Notes under the pieces: model-generated
The model's database searches: none
Seen by the model: only the letters and a program-made list of their open reading frames with translations
Told to the model about the DNA's origin: nothing
Shown: positions 12,094 through 24,562 of the stretch, in pieces
Layout of the letters: each line of letters opens with the position of its first letter
Numbering within the stretch: position 1 is the stretch's first letter
Assembly (NCBI GenBank): GCA_964017185.1
Contig: OZ024875.1
Coordinates: 46,207,986 to 46,271,985, forward strand
Direction: 5' to 3'
Source: Rugalucina vietnamica
Lineage: Eukaryota > Mollusca > Bivalvia > Lucinida > Lucinidae
Length of the DNA: 64,000 bases
Translations under genes and position numbers: made by a program

Positions 12094-13267
12094 TTAAGAC
12101 GCGTTCACACTGCCGATCAAATCAACCCGACCAAACCCGATCATGCGGTCGGGGGTTGATCGAGCTTGATCGGCGGGAGTGGTCTGGACGGTCGTCTTTG
12201 GTCGGCATCACTAGGGCTTCCTTCCCGATAATTTTTGACATGTCAAAAATATTCGAGAAGAGATCGTGTAGAAAACCGCTCGGGAAGCGATCGAGAATCA
12301 GTCGAGTAGGGGTCGGATCGGTCGAGTAGCAATCGTGTAGAGATCTACCTAGATCGGGATTGAAATATTTGCCGAAATATTTGCCGACCAGGACACGAGA
12401 AGCCCGACCTAAGTTCGACCACTACCCGATGCTTACTCGATCAACACGATTCCTATTCGAGCCGAGGTCCAGATCAAGCCGATCTCTATACGACCGTACT
12501 CGATCGCTCCCAGATCCATACCCGATCCCATTCGATCTCACTCGGTCTCTACCCGATCGTACACGATCACTTCTCGAGCGTACCCGATCTCTACTCGAGT
12601 GGGCCCGATCGCTACCCGACTTTGCACACGCGCAATTAGCTTCAATGCGCTCCTTCAAAAATAGTCGCTCGGTACTTGAAGACAGAAGTAGAAACTGATG
12701 CCGCGAACAGGTAAAACGGCGAGTCTTGCCGTTACTGCTGTGTTAGCAGCTACGACTTCGCCAGAACCCAACCCACAGAAGGCTAAAAAGGGGAAACAGC
12801 GGTCAGCACCAACGCCATTTGAAGTCGATGACACCCGCGATGACTCTCCTGCTAGACCTTCTTTATATCTTCTTTGCTGCACAAATCACAACACTGACGT
12901 ATGTAGGTCTAGGTTTCAATGTCAAAATGGTTGTGCTGCGATCGAGTAGAGATCGAGTAGAGATCGAGAAGCGATCGAGTAATGGTCTAGTTTGTCTGGT
13001 ACTGTTCGTGTAAGAATCGAGTAATTATCGCGGTGCTCGTGAACAGATCGTGTAGGGCTCCTGCTGAGATCGGTTTGCTCGAGCAGTGATCGGGTTGTCA
13101 GTCGTGTTGAAGTCGTGTAGGAGTCTTGAGTGCTCGTGCGGCTATCGGGTATGATCGAGTAGCGCTCGAGTAAAAGTCGTGTTCAGGCCATTTATCGAGC
13201 TCGGTCGGGAACTTTTGGCAATCGGGACGATCGAGTTGATCTGATCGGCAGTGTGAACCCAGCTTAA
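12094..13267. mobile_element. Element C: TIR element with TTAA duplication, filled with CGATC motifs
   Basis: Ends share TTCACACTGCCGATCA as terminal inverted repeats (from about 12102 and back from about 13260) and are flanked by TTAA at 12094-12097 and 13264-13267, as in piggyBac and Kolobok superfamilies. The inside is degenerate GATCGAGTAG on one strand (about 12250-12350, 12935-13190) and CTCGATC/CCCGATC on the other (about 12360-12620), so the halves can fold. A central non-repetitive segment (12630-12930) holds a short open frame. Confidence 0.75.
12698..12949 (+). pseudogene. Short open frame in the centre of element C
   Basis: An 83-codon frame starts MPRTGKTASLAVTAVLAATT and continues with a Lys/Pro-rich stretch (KAKKGKQR) and an acidic segment (VDDTRDD). 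Unlike its flanks it is not made of the CGATC motif. It may be captured host sequence or the remnant of an element protein. No family is recognised and expression is unproven. Confidence 0.3.
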
Positions 13268-14851
13268 AGCACTGTTCAGGCTACCAGTATACGAAAGTTC
13301 AGCTGTAGGCCGGCCGGGTGCAATTTTTCTGTCATTTTGCAAGACGCGCGATTTCGGTTCCCCATCTATCATGTATTAATTTAATACCGATCAAGGGGAT
13401 AGATGATTTGTCGAAAGCTCCTATACAAGTTTCACTTTTAAACTGTTACACTATTTCGATGCCACAATACAAGCAATGAATTGCAAACGAATACAGAGAA
13501 AGACACTTTGATCACTTGAAAGTTGGTTATTTACGAGGCATAAACAAAAATCACCTACCCTTTTGGGCCATTAGTATCTAGTTGCAACAAATAGCTTTTC
13601 AAAAAAATAAGGATAACTCTTTCTTTATAACTGTTATAACGACAACACCGTAGTGGGCAGTGATGTAAAGCATACTTACTACGGACGTACTAGGCAGTGA
13701 TGTTGCAACTAGACCCTTGTCCTTTGGGCCGGTACTCGAAATAATCTCTAAATGCTAAAAGTCAATCACCAGGTGCGTGTCGTATTCTTAAAACTAACAT
13801 AATTCTATAAGCCCTTTGACATGCCGTATGCTTTTCTATACAGCATCAACACATTTAAAAAAACTGAAAAATCCAAAATGTATTTACTAGTCACCGCCAT
13901 TCATTGTCTCCATTAAATAAGCGTAAATACCCGAAAACCATCGAAAACCATCGGAAACAAAGCAAATCGACGTGTACATATAGCTTGGCCAGTGTTGGTG
14001 TATCAAAACTGGCAACGGTTTAGATACCGTGATTCGAAACCGCCAACTTTCTGAACCACCGGTTGAACATCAGATAGTTTGGTAGGCGTGTTAACAATCC
14101 ACTGTGGTATACAATAATATGGTCAGATAGTAGAACAGAAAATGCAACACAATATTAGCATTGTATTCATAATTACCAATTTCTTTTGTAAATATGCATG
14201 ATACGTAACAATTCAGCTGAGGGAAACTCTTAAAGAGTTGTGAAAAACTTCAAGTTGCAAAAAACTTACCTTGCTGGACTATCATTAACTGCAGTGAACT
14301 GTTTTAGGCGCTCTATATTTAGCTTTCCCGGTCTTCCCCTGACCCCACCTTCCTCCATGGCTTCGGTTCGACCAATGTTGTTGCTATTACAAATAGTTTA
14401 AAATATGTCATTGATATGTATGTTTGGCTGCGCCACTACAAAAAGCTGCATTTGAGTGAATTGACAAATATAAATCGAGCTGTTTTGCTACATGTATAGT
14501 TCATAGTCCAAGGCTTAAAATTTTATAAGTTTATGCAGCGAAAATGAAGTCGGTGGTACATGTAGGTAAGCAATTAAAGGCGGTATGTAAGTTTACTGCA
14601 AACGGCAGAAATAATATCCATTTGGGTTCTTTATTGATAAATCAATATAAAACAATGGATGAATATGATGAATAAACTAGCTCAAAACAAAATATCATCT
14701 TGCATATTTTGAATCTATAAAATCAATGCCACATTCATGCTGAACATGGCTGCAATTCTAGACTGAGCAAATAAAAAAGATGCAACGATGTTTTTCATGC
14801 AATCAACATTAAATCAACCTTATTACAGAAAAAAAAACGACTCGAGCGAAA
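13268..14851. other. Non-coding stretch, no gene seen
   Basis: AT-rich unique-looking sequence without motif-bearing frames. Confidence 0.5.
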
Positions 14852-14882
<31 letters not shown>

Positions 14883-14883
14883 C

Positions 14884-14934
<51 letters not shown>
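14852..14934. repeat. (ATG)n microsatellite
   Basis: Near-perfect trinucleotide run with one ACG variant. Confidence 0.95.
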
Positions 14935-14935
<1 letters not shown>

Positions 14936-15019
14936 GTTTTACTAATATATAAATAAATACAATTCAATGTTTATGGGTGTTAGGAATGATTTTAAATTTT
15001 AATATAAAATTGTGATGGA

Positions 15020-16030
15020 AATCATCTAAGCAAAAAGAATAGCCCTAGATGGGTCACCGCGTTCTGTGACATCACATATGGAGCTATATAATTTGCATAT
15101 GTCCCTAAAAAGACACAAGGATTAATTGAGTTACTTTGCAAGGAATGACATTTGCAGAAAAAATTAATGCATGCACAACAGCCTTCAAAACAATTAAAAT
15201 GCACATGCATAAGGACAATAAAGCAAATAAATCTTGAGAGAGAAACACGAAAACACAACTTACAGGAATTTGTCTTTTCCGTCTTATACAACAACTAAAT
15301 GGTAAATAACATATGAGGCGCGACGCAAGAAAACCTGTCTTCGAGGTTTCTGACCAGGTCTGATACAAACCGGCCAGTGCAGCAACAGAATGTGACTAGA
15401 AGCCTGAAATTTCGGATTTAGGAATAGGGGGGAATCGTACTATCCGTTTAGCGAAAATAAAGGCGCTGATGAGCTGTGCAGTTACTGCACAGCTGATCTA
15501 TGTCTTTGTTTTCGCTTAGGAAAAATTCCGGTTTTCTCATGACGCGGCTTATATATTCAAGGACATGCGTACCTTCAGTTTGCCTTTCTAGGAATAGGGG
15601 TCGAAGTTCAAACTAACCAATTTACGCGTAGTTGGATGATTAAACTCTAATAGACAATATTAAAATAAATGTTCTTGGTATCTATAAGAACTTAATATTG
15701 TGTATTACTTGGAAACAACTTCATGAGCTGATGAACGTGTCGTTGATCTGGGTCCTCATAGGTTTTCCTTTGTCCTGCAAAACGAAAGTCAGGCTTACAT
15801 GGGTAGGCCCATATATGATGAATGAACTTTCCTTTCAGTACCTTTTGGTTGAGTTCACTATTATTTTAGGGGCATCATGATTGATCTTGAATTTTAATCC
15901 GTATTTCGATGAAATTCCTCTAAGCAAATAGAATAGCCCCAGATGGGACATCCGCGCGTTTTGTTGCGTTACAACTGGGGTTATACTGTTTGCATATGTC
16001 CCACAAAAAGGACGTCAGGCTTATATGAGT
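15020..16030. repeat. Direct repeat pair about 890 bp apart
   Basis: About 15020-15125 and 15908-16020 share AGAATAGCCC, AGATGGG and TTTGCATATGTCCC in the same order. Each is followed downstream by a GAGCC-family MITE, which points to a local duplication later broken by insertions. Confidence 0.55.
15314..15550 (+). mobile_element. GAGCC-family MITE, copy 1
   Basis: It shows the family order: a TIR with AAAACC, then GACCAGGTCTGA, a GAAGCCTGAAATTT segment, TACTATCCGT, the palindromic core GCGAAAATAAAGGCGCTGAT, and a closing TIR with GGTTTTCTCATGACGCGGC. It is diverged from the better copies at 34.9 and 40.9 kb. Confidence 0.75.
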
Positions 16031-16166
16031 TAATCGAGTTACGCACATAAGTAGCATGTTGACTTGCACGAAGATAAAATGACATTCGAATGAACATAGT
16101 ACCAAAAATGATTCAGAACCTTTTCTGTCTGGAAGCGAAACCGTTCGAGTTGGGTACTATTAACCT

Positions 16167-16168
<2 letters not shown>

Positions 16169-16202
<34 letters not shown>
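16169..16202. repeat. Poly-T tract
   Basis: Uninterrupted T run of about 34 bases. Confidence 0.95.
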
Positions 16203-16205
<3 letters not shown>

Positions 16206-16516
16206 GGCACACTTCATAAACAATGGGCTATCCGATATATTCATTTTGCATTGAGAACATTGAATAAAAACAATAAACTGCAGGTATTGGTTATTACTTA
16301 CTGACCTTAAATTCAAAAGAACATTATGTAGCATGTAACAATTAACGGACAATTTAGATAAAACTTTAACAAACAAAACAAATCAAAATGTGCCATTCAG
16401 ACCATACCAAGACTTGAAGTATGATCCAGTATGAGGCGCGCCAGGAAAATTTATAACTGAGGAAGAATTGAACTCCACATCACAAAACGAGCTCATCTCC
16501 ACCACACATATCAGCA

Positions 16517-16735
16517 GTGTCACGGTTTTTTGTCTGTGCGAAAACAAAGGCGCAGATCAGCTGTGCAAACTGCACAGCTGATTAGCGCCTTTGATTTTGC
16601 TACACCGATAATGCAATTCCTCTTCTACTTAAATCCAACATTTCAAGCTTCTTTCCTGCTTCTGAGACTGTACAGGTCGGTTTGTGTCGGGCCTGGTCAG
16701 AACACCAGAGACTGGTTTTCTCGCGTCGCGGCTTA
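16517..16735 (-). mobile_element. GAGCC-family MITE, copy 2 (reverse orientation)
   Basis: The core GCGAAAACAAAGGCGCAGAT comes first, followed by CCTCTTCTACTTAAATCC and the reverse complement of the GACCAGGTC segment. It ends with GGTTTTCTCGCGTCGCGGCT. Confidence 0.75.
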
Positions 16736-18326
16736 TAAGATATCATATTAAGGTAAAATGACGATCAACATTGACAGCTGACGGGACTTGCGAGATCAGT
16801 AGATCCCCGTGGTTCGGGTGCAAGCTTTTGCGCCCTGATCGTACTTTTCGCAATGTGCAATTAAAAATATGAGCTTGGGGAAGGCTGGCAATTTTATACA
16901 GGTTACGGAGAAGTCGATTTCGGGCTTTTTAGCCCAATCGGGCTATTACACGCCCGGTAAAGTGCAAATTGACCACCGCCGGTGGTCAACGTAAAAAAAG
17001 TTGATATACATCCGGTGGTCGTTTTGAGCGTTTCCTGTTATTAGTTTTCGCGAGTTTGGTGGACGTGGAAGGTAAGATATTTTTTGATCAAAAACGTATT
17101 TTAAAAATCAAAGAATGTCAGGCTATCAGTTTTTTGCCGTTGAATGTCTAGCCGAAGTAGTAGTTGAAAAAAATAAACCGTTTTACTGCAATCCTTTCCG
17201 GCCCGTTTGATCGGTAGTGAAAACGAAAGTAGAATCTGGTCAAACACAGGTTAAAATGCCCTGATCGTGCCTTTGCAAGCTTTCTGTAACCAATGGTTGT
17301 TGCAGTTAGTTAAATCGACACTAAATTAGCTTTTCAGACATAATTTTAAAATATTTCAAGCTTTCCTTTCAACACTTAGATCGATTTTGTACCGGCGGTC
17401 AACTTGAAGTTGCGGTGGTCGTATTGATCAATGGGAATTGCAATGTAAATTTTCATCGTGAGGGAAAGCCAGCAAAAATGCAACTTGATGTCGTTTTCTG
17501 TTAGGGGGCACGGCAACATTAATGGAGATGCATTCTAGACACAACCAAATCCAAATCAATGCCGTCGGTGTCCTCATAATTCAATTTCGTTTGTCCATTA
17601 GCCATTCAGTCACATAGTTTAGCAATATCGGATGTATTTATTACTAATTTTTGGTAACCCCAACAATACAAATACTACCTCATGCAAGATGCATTGAATT
17701 TATGTACATAATTCGCATTGACTCGAAGAAAAACCACTAGAATAACAGTGTGGTCAATTTGCAAACTAGGTGGTCAATTTGATCTTAAAATGAGCAATTT
17801 TGAAATGATTTACTGACCAATTTGAAAAGTATTGAAGGACATGCCTGCTGTTTAATGTTGAGCAGGCTCAGTCTTGCAGATTCGACAATTATAGGAGTAA
17901 CACTAAGCAAAGCGTTCATTGTGTTGTTCGTATGAAATCTATCTCCTGTTTTGCAATATCAATTCTTTGAATATGTAAAGGTGAATAATCACGTGGTTTA
18001 TATCAATTTCAGACGAAATATTTAGAAACATTGGTCATAAGACTGTCAATGCTAGATGAATTGGCGTGTAAAATTACACATGCATGTACCTCTTCATCAC
18101 ATTGTCACGAGCAGTTGGAATAATAGATTCATAATGTTTCTGGATTTTGCCAGCAGTCGATTGGCTCGCTGGTTAAACCCAAACGCTAGTTCAAACGAGT
18201 CGAGATCACGTGATTGTCCACTGCAAAGTGTAGAATGAATGCATGTATTAATGCTGAAGAATAACTGGCCTCGTCAGTTCTAGGTGCGCCTACTGACCTT
18301 ATGTTTTCCTTTATACGTTTCCAGAT

Positions 18327-18729
18327 GGATCGATTTAAAGGGAAACGAACCAAGCGTCGTTACCTGACGAACAAAAAAAAAAACATATCTCTGGCGTGGA
18401 CAGGAAATCCAAGACGTTGTCCAGAGTCCGTTCAAATCGCCATCTAAGAAAAAGCCAAAATACAGTCCATCACCCTATAGAGCTATTGGTTCATCACCCC
18501 AAAAGACAATTTGTTCTAAAATCTATACACCGAAAGGAAAGTTCGGATTTCCTAAGAAGAAAAACATAAAAACCGGGACTAAATCAAAAGTCGATAAGAC
18601 AACTGTAATGAGCTCGAAAAGCAAGAGTTATCGTTATTTGGTTCTTGTAAAATTTGTATTGTTTAATATAGATTACACATATTGTGATGAAAATCATATG
18701 GTTGAAGAAATGTGCATATCCCATCAATA
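18327..18729 (+). pseudogene. Broken basic open frame in the centre of element P
   Basis: After an acceptor-like TTTCCAG, a frame starts MDRFKGKRTKRRYLTN and shifts frame at a run of eleven A residues. The downstream frame is rich in Lys/Ser/Pro (SPFKSPSKKKPKYSPSPY, TPKGKFGFPKKK) and stops at about 18729. A related fragment (STPKKSKRSL) appears at about 19645. It is probably the remains of an element-encoded basic protein. The family was not recognised. Confidence 0.4.
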
Positions 18730-19956
18730 GAAGAAGTAAGAAGAATGGAAAATGAAAATGCATCGAAATTGCTTATTTTGTTCATTTTTATTTAAAAATT
18801 ATTAATAATTGAACAGATGTTTTAAATTCTCTAACTAGAATGCCTCATCTGACACATATCCAGCCGGTATTGAAAGGGAAATAATAACTTTTTACATTCA
18901 AGTTGAAGCTTTTAAAAATGTTTCTATAGCATACTAATTGTCGGGACAATATGATCGTGGTGTACGACAAGTGGTGGTTTGGTCCTTATATCGCATCTAA
19001 TATTTATTAGAATTTAATAATTTTGGTATCATCACATTGGCAATTTTCGAATCTAAACATCCATACATAACCAGCTTTAAAAATATTTTTGAAAATATTT
19101 TTTATGAGGTTGCCGGGATATGCACCTTTGTGAGGGGTGGGTCACGGTGGGGAAAATGCTTATAGCAGCTTAAAAAGCGTGGAAACACCCATCAATTTAT
19201 GCATTATCTTATTTGATAATCATTCCCATGTTTAAAAATCAGTTTTTTGTTATTCTAAGTATATTCTCGGAGATGTACTGGACAAATATGTTCAAAAATT
19301 TAATGAAAATGTTCTCTGCAAAAAATTGTATTTTGCCCTAGATTGCATATACATGTATTCATGTTTACCTTTCAATTTTGTTATTTGCCACTTAGCTTGT
19401 GAATACATTTACAGTTTAAAACACATTCCGTTTACATATTTTAGATCTATTCCGTGAAGAATAAAATTGAAAATATTTCAGAAAGTATATTTTTCTCAAT
19501 TTTGAAAATCCGTAACTTTTTAAAAAGCATGGATACCCCCACAAATATTTTGCTTTTTGAGTAGCATTCCACCTATATTTTAAGCTGTCTAAAAATTAGA
19601 GATTTATTTATCAACAAAAATTGGTATCGAGCCACCTTAAGTCCGTACATAGCACCCCAAAGAAATCAAAACGAAGTTTGATTATGATAGACCATAGCTA
19701 CGCACAAGCACAAGCTAATACAGAATCTATTGGCACCAGTAATTCTCAAGCTGTTGTTCCCGAAGAACTTCTGATATAATTGATATAAACCACGTGATTA
19801 TACATGTTCAAAGAATTGATATTGCAAAACAGGAGATAGATTTCATACAAACAACACAATGAACGCTTTGCTTAGTGTTACTCCTATAATTGTCGAATCT
19901 GCCAGACTGAGCCTGCTCAACATTAAACAGCAGGGATGTCCTTCAATACTTTTCAA

Positions 19957-20340
19957 ATGGCAGATAGTAGTCAGTTTTCTCCCTTGAATGCTTTTCTGAA
20001 ACTACCAGGTCCAACTATTTGGTTTCCTCTGCTTTTATCATTGCCTCCCATGCAAAATATGGAAAATATTTTTCTTAACATAGATCCAATGGAACAACAA
20101 AAAAGTTTAAAACCTCTAATTTTATGATCTTATAGTCTTTAATTCTGAGTTTATTCCCACCGGCATCTCTTAATTGGCACAGATGTTATAATAATTACAC
20201 TTATTTATCACCTGACCTGCATTATGACCCATTGATAAAAGCCAAGGATTTCAAATGACTGGACCTAGTCATCATTTGTTCCACCTTGATAATTACCCTA
20301 TATTTATCAAGGGCATTAATTCACTACTGTCTGCCATTGG
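19957..20340. mobile_element. Small TIR element nested in the right arm of element P
   Basis: This segment is absent from the matching point of the left arm of P (about 17815). Its ends are inverted: TGGCAGATAGTAGT at the left and the reverse complement of ACTACTGTCTGCCA at the right. It therefore inserted after the arms of P were formed. Confidence 0.7.
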
Positions 20341-21764
20341 ACAGTAAATCATTTCAAAATTGCTCATTTTAAGATCAAATTGACCACCTAGTTTGCAAAT
20401 TGACCACACTGTTATTCTAGTGGTTTTTCTTCGAGTCAATGCGAATTATGTACATAAATTCAATGCATCTTGCATGAGGTAGTATTTGTATTGTTGGGGT
20501 TACCAAAAATTAGTAATAAATACATCCGATATTGATAAACTATGTGACTGAATGGCTAATGGACAAACGAAATTGAATTATGAGGACACCGACGGCATTG
20601 ATTTGGATTTGGTTGTGTCTAGAATGCATCTCCATTAATGTTGCCGTGCCCCCTAACAGAAAACGACATCAAGTTGCATTTTTGCTGGCTTTCTCTCACG
20701 ATGAAAATTTACATTGCAATTCCCATTGATCAATACGACCACCGCAACTTCAAGTTGACCGCCGGTACAAAATCGATCTAAGTGTTGAAAGGAAAGCTTG
20801 AAATACTTTAAAATATTGTCTGAAAAGCTAATTTAGTGTTCATTTAACTAAATGCAACGACCATTGGTTACAGAAAGCTTGCAAATGCACGATCAGGGCA
20901 TTTTAACCTGTGTTTGACCAGATTCTACTTTCGTTTTCACTACCGATCAAACGGGCCGGAAAGGATTGCAGCAAAACGGTTTATTTTTTTCAACTACCAC
21001 TTCGGCTAGACATTCAATGGCAAAAAACTGATAGCCTGACATTCTTTGATTTTTATAATACGTTTTTGATAAAAAAATATCTTACCTTCCACATCCACCA
21101 AACTCGCGAAAACTAATAACAGGAAACGCTCAAAACGACCACCGGATGTATATCAACTTTTTTTACGTTGACCACCGGCGGTGGTCAATTTGCACTTTAC
21201 CGGGCGTGTATTATAGCTCGTTCCGGCTAAAATAAACGCGATTTTTGTGCATGTTTGCTTACGCCTGACAAATCAAGACAGAGTCGCATGATGAGAGGTG
21301 CATAACGATATTCACTTTCATCGTTTACGTCAACAAAAATGGAAAAAGGAAACATATGTGACCAGCTGGTTGCCATGGAATAGCAAAATGAAAATACAGT
21401 TTTTCGGAAAATACGAATTCTTACTTACATTATTCTAGAACAAAGATTCCAAACCCAAATATGTATATGCGCTATGGGTTCGTATATCTTTCAGGCTTCT
21501 TTTCTCAAAAAGACTTTATTCGATCGCGCCGAGACAATGTGGCTTAGGGGACTTGAACATAGGTTATTGACAAGTTAGATATAAAACGATGTAAAATAGG
21601 TATGATAATTATACCTCATCACCGCTTTATAAAAGCCGGAATCTAAATGATCACCATGATTACTTGCATTGAGCCAGGAATGGAAGGACTCGCATTATGG
21701 ACTACAATATTGAAGGCAGGTATTAAATAGTTTTCATGAACTATTGACTTTCCTTTTTCGTACT

Positions 21765-21905
21765 AGTTGAGTCCGGCTCAAAGGATGAACACTGAAACCC
21801 AGGTTTCAGAGGGATAGAGGTAAAACAGTGGCCAGAGGCTCAAACGGTAGACACGGAAATCCTGGTATCAGAGGGACAGTTGTAAAAAGTGGGAAGAATG
21901 TCCAA
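21765..21905. repeat. Two degenerate tandem units of about 62 bp
   Basis: Two successive units share GGCTCAAA, GGTTTCAGAGGGA/GGTATCAGAGGGA and GTAAAA. Confidence 0.5.
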
Positions 21906-22129
21906 TGGTTCAGGCAGTAATAGACGAAAAAGTGTCAAAGCTGCTGATTTTAAGGTGTAAGGAGATTTTGATATGTTTTAAAGCAATATTGTCATCGCAA
22001 GATATCCTTGTTTGATCCTCAGACGTGTAGGGCAGTGTTTGGTCTAATTTAGTTTTGTATAACTCTTGAAATATTTATTGTCGTGTCAAAGATGAGTTTT
22101 GGTTCCCTTCTTAATTACGGCGTGAAAAG

Positions 22130-23610
22130 AAACGGTTGGTACAGCACGGTACGAAACTCTACAGTGAGTACAATGTACCACGGTACGGTGCAAAACTCTA
22201 GGAGGGTAAGATGTGGTAAGAAACGGTATGGTTGATGCGGTACGTAGGGATATTGTGTGTGAGTAACGGTGCTATACGGTAGGACAGCTGCAATGCGTTA
22301 AGGTGCAATGCGGTACAGTATTTACGGTGCGCAGTAGTAAGGTTCTATACGGTGCAGTGCGATGCGGTGCGGTGAGTATGTTTCGAGTACGATGCGACAC
22401 GGCAAGGGTGCAATACGGTGTAGTAAGTTAGAACGACACGATGCAATTCGGCGGGTTCAATATATGTGATACGGTACAATAAGCATGGTGCGATATCTAG
22501 CGATGAACAGTGTGCGATAAGGTGCGGTAAGAACGGTGCAGTTAGAACGGGGCGGTACGAACGATGCGATTAGGTGTGATACGGTACGAATTGTCCGGTA
22601 CGATACGTAGTAAATCCGACGCAGCTTGGTATGATACAGAATGGTTAGTACGGTGAGATATTAATCGAATGGTACTATTAGTACTGAGCGACACGCGTAT
22701 CACAAGGCTAACCGTATCGCATAGTACTTACAGTACTGTATCTCGTATTTACCGCACCGTATCGCATTGTACTTGCTGTACCGTACTAATCGAATCGTAT
22801 CAAACGCACCGTACTTAACGTACCGTACTCACTGCGGTGCAGCATCTTACCGGATTTACCGCCAGGTATCGCATCGTACTTAACGTACCATGTGACACCG
22901 CAGTCTTACGGAATTGCTTCGCACCGTTCTAAAGTACAGCACCGTATCGCATAGTACTCACCATATCGAAACACGCATTACGGTACAGCATCACGCGATA
23001 CGGTACGGTAAGAACGGTGCAATATGTCACGGTGAGTGGGCTGCGATACGGTACGTACGGTAAGGTGCGATATGGTACGGTGTGATACGGTACGCAAAGT
23101 ACGGCGCGATATCGTACGATTTAAATAGTGCCATATGTTGCGTTAAGTCATTTACGATAGGTTGGTGCGGTTCTGTAGAAACGGTAAATAAGGCATGGTA
23201 TTCTTACGTACCGTATATCATCGTTATTACTGAACCATATCGCTCCGTTCTTAACCGTACAGTATCGTACCGTATCGTTCTGTTTCGTACTGTTTTTACC
23301 GTGCTTACCGTATTGTATCGCGCCTTACTTACCATACCCGTATCGCACTGTACTTACTGTTACGTATCGCACCTAATCGCACTCTTATTAGTGTACCGAA
23401 TCACGCCGAATTCAACGATTGATATCTCAACGTACTTACCGTATCCTATCACGCCTTACTCGCCGAACTGTGTCGCACCGGTTTGTTCCGTAATAACCTA
23501 AGGCACCGAACATATAGTGTCGAATAACACAACGTGTCACATCGCACTCGCAGCATACTCACTACACCGTATCTAACCTTACTGTACTGCGCCGTATCAA
23601 CCCACCATTT
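22130..23610. repeat. Degenerate CGGTAC/GTATCG array that switches strand
   Basis: About 1.5 kb is made of loosely related TACGGTGCGATACGG words. About 22130-22690 reads CGGTAC/GCGATACGG, about 22690-22975 reads the complement (ACCGTATCGCA), about 22975-23190 returns to the first orientation, and about 23205-23600 is complement again. That makes two adjacent fold-back modules. No clear terminal repeat was found. Open frames here are artefacts of the repeat. Confidence 0.7.
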
Positions 23611-23615
23611 TGTCT

Positions 23616-23840
23616 GTCCGGATAGCTCAGTTGGGAGAGCGTTAGTCTTCGGATACGGAGGACCCGGGTTCAAACCCCAGCGCGGCCACTGAATTGTTTG
23701 GTGGTGTCCTTGAGCAAGGCACTTTACAGACATTGCTCCTCTCCACCCAGGTGTATATATGGGTACCTGTGGGGGAAGTATGCCGGTGTACCGCGGCTGC
23801 CTGGGGCGCCATGTATGCATCTCATTGACCAGGGGAGTTA
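23616..23840 (+). mobile_element. tRNA-derived SINE
   Basis: The head has an A box (TAGCTCAGTTGGGAGAGCG) and a B box (GGGTTCAAACCCC) at tRNA-like spacing. It is followed by TGTCCTTGAGCAAGGCACTT, a conserved segment seen in the body of V-SINE-type elements. The head continues directly into the body with no end, so this is a SINE and not a tRNA gene. Confidence 0.8.
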
Positions 23841-24562
23841 ATGTGGAAGTTGCAGATGACGTTTATGTAGTTGACACGATTTGTAAAACCATCATGACAT
23901 GGGTCACTTCAATCGATGGAGGCGACTGCAATCGAAAGTCAACCGAGATCCCGTTTTTTACAAAACGGTGTCGTGTCTGTTTAACACATCTTTGTTTAGT
24001 ATACGTTAAATTATGACTTGACAACCACCAATCTGTAAGTCTCCTAAACCACATTGTCTCGGCGCGATCGAATAAAACCTTTTTGAGAAGAAAGGCAGTC
24101 TGAAAGATTAACGTAGCCATAGAGTAAATCATATTTGGGTTTGGAATCATAGTAATAGAATTACATAAGAAAGAATGCGTATTTTCCGAAAAACCGTATT
24201 TTCATTTTGCTATTCCATGGTAACCAGCTGGTCACATAAATTTAATGTTTCCATTTCTGTTGACGTAAACGATGATGACGAATATCGTTATACACCTCTA
24301 ATCATGCGACTCTGTCTTAGTATGTCAGGCAAAAGCAAACGTGCACAAAAAATCGTGTTTCTCGTAGCCAAAATGGGCTATATAAGCCCGATCGGGCTAA
24401 AAAAGCCCAAAATCGACTTCCCCCTAACCTGTTATAATGATTTTGTTGGATAGAGACTAAAATAAATATAATATTTACACAAGAGAAAGAGACACGAAAA
24501 TTATTCTAACCATTCTTAAAATTAAATGCCCGTGAGGTTCAGACCACTGTTTGATTGAAATC

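Larger units (their letters stand above)
16944..21213. mobile_element. Element P: 4.26-kb long-TIR element with 5-bp duplication
   Basis: The element proper is 16949-21208. The ends are inverted and start CACGCCCGGTAAAGTGC, flanked by TATTA on both sides (16944-16948, 21209-21213). The left arm (16949 to about 18013) matches the reverse complement of about 19784-21208 throughout, except for a 384-bp insertion in the right arm. GGTGGTCA and related motifs recur within the arms (17395, 17420, 17752, 17770). The intact arm of element X supplies a natural empty site. CAC termini with a 5-bp duplication fit Transib-type elements among others, but no catalytic domain is visible. Confidence 0.8.
16895..24436. 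mobile_element. Element X: large inverted-repeat element, host of nested insertions
   Basis: The segment 21214-21590, preceded by 16895-16948, is the reverse complement of about 24003-24436. Shared stretches include GACCAGCTGGTTACCATGGA, ATTCGATCGCGCCGAGACAA and AAGTCGATTT. The left arm is split at 16948 by element P; the intact right arm preserves the pre-insertion order. Between the arms lie a degenerate tandem repeat (21765-21905), a GTATCG/CGGTAC array (22130-23610) and a tRNA-derived SINE (23616-23840). No transposase was recognised. Confidence 0.65.

Noticed and set aside
12360..12698. 112-codon Arg/Ser-rich frame
   Set aside because: It reads through the CTCGATC motif array of element C, and both strands are open for the same reason.
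16944..21213. Transib or RAG-like transposon as a firm call
   Set aside because: CAC ends and a 5-bp duplication fit, but the heptamer differs from CACWATG, the target is AT-rich, and no transposase domain is visible.
23082..23501. 139-codon Tyr/Val-rich frame
   Set aside because: Produced by the CGGTAC/GTATCG degenerate array; no coding pattern.
23616..23689. tRNA gene
   Set aside because: A and B boxes are present, but acceptor and anticodon stems pair poorly and the unit continues into a SINE body.
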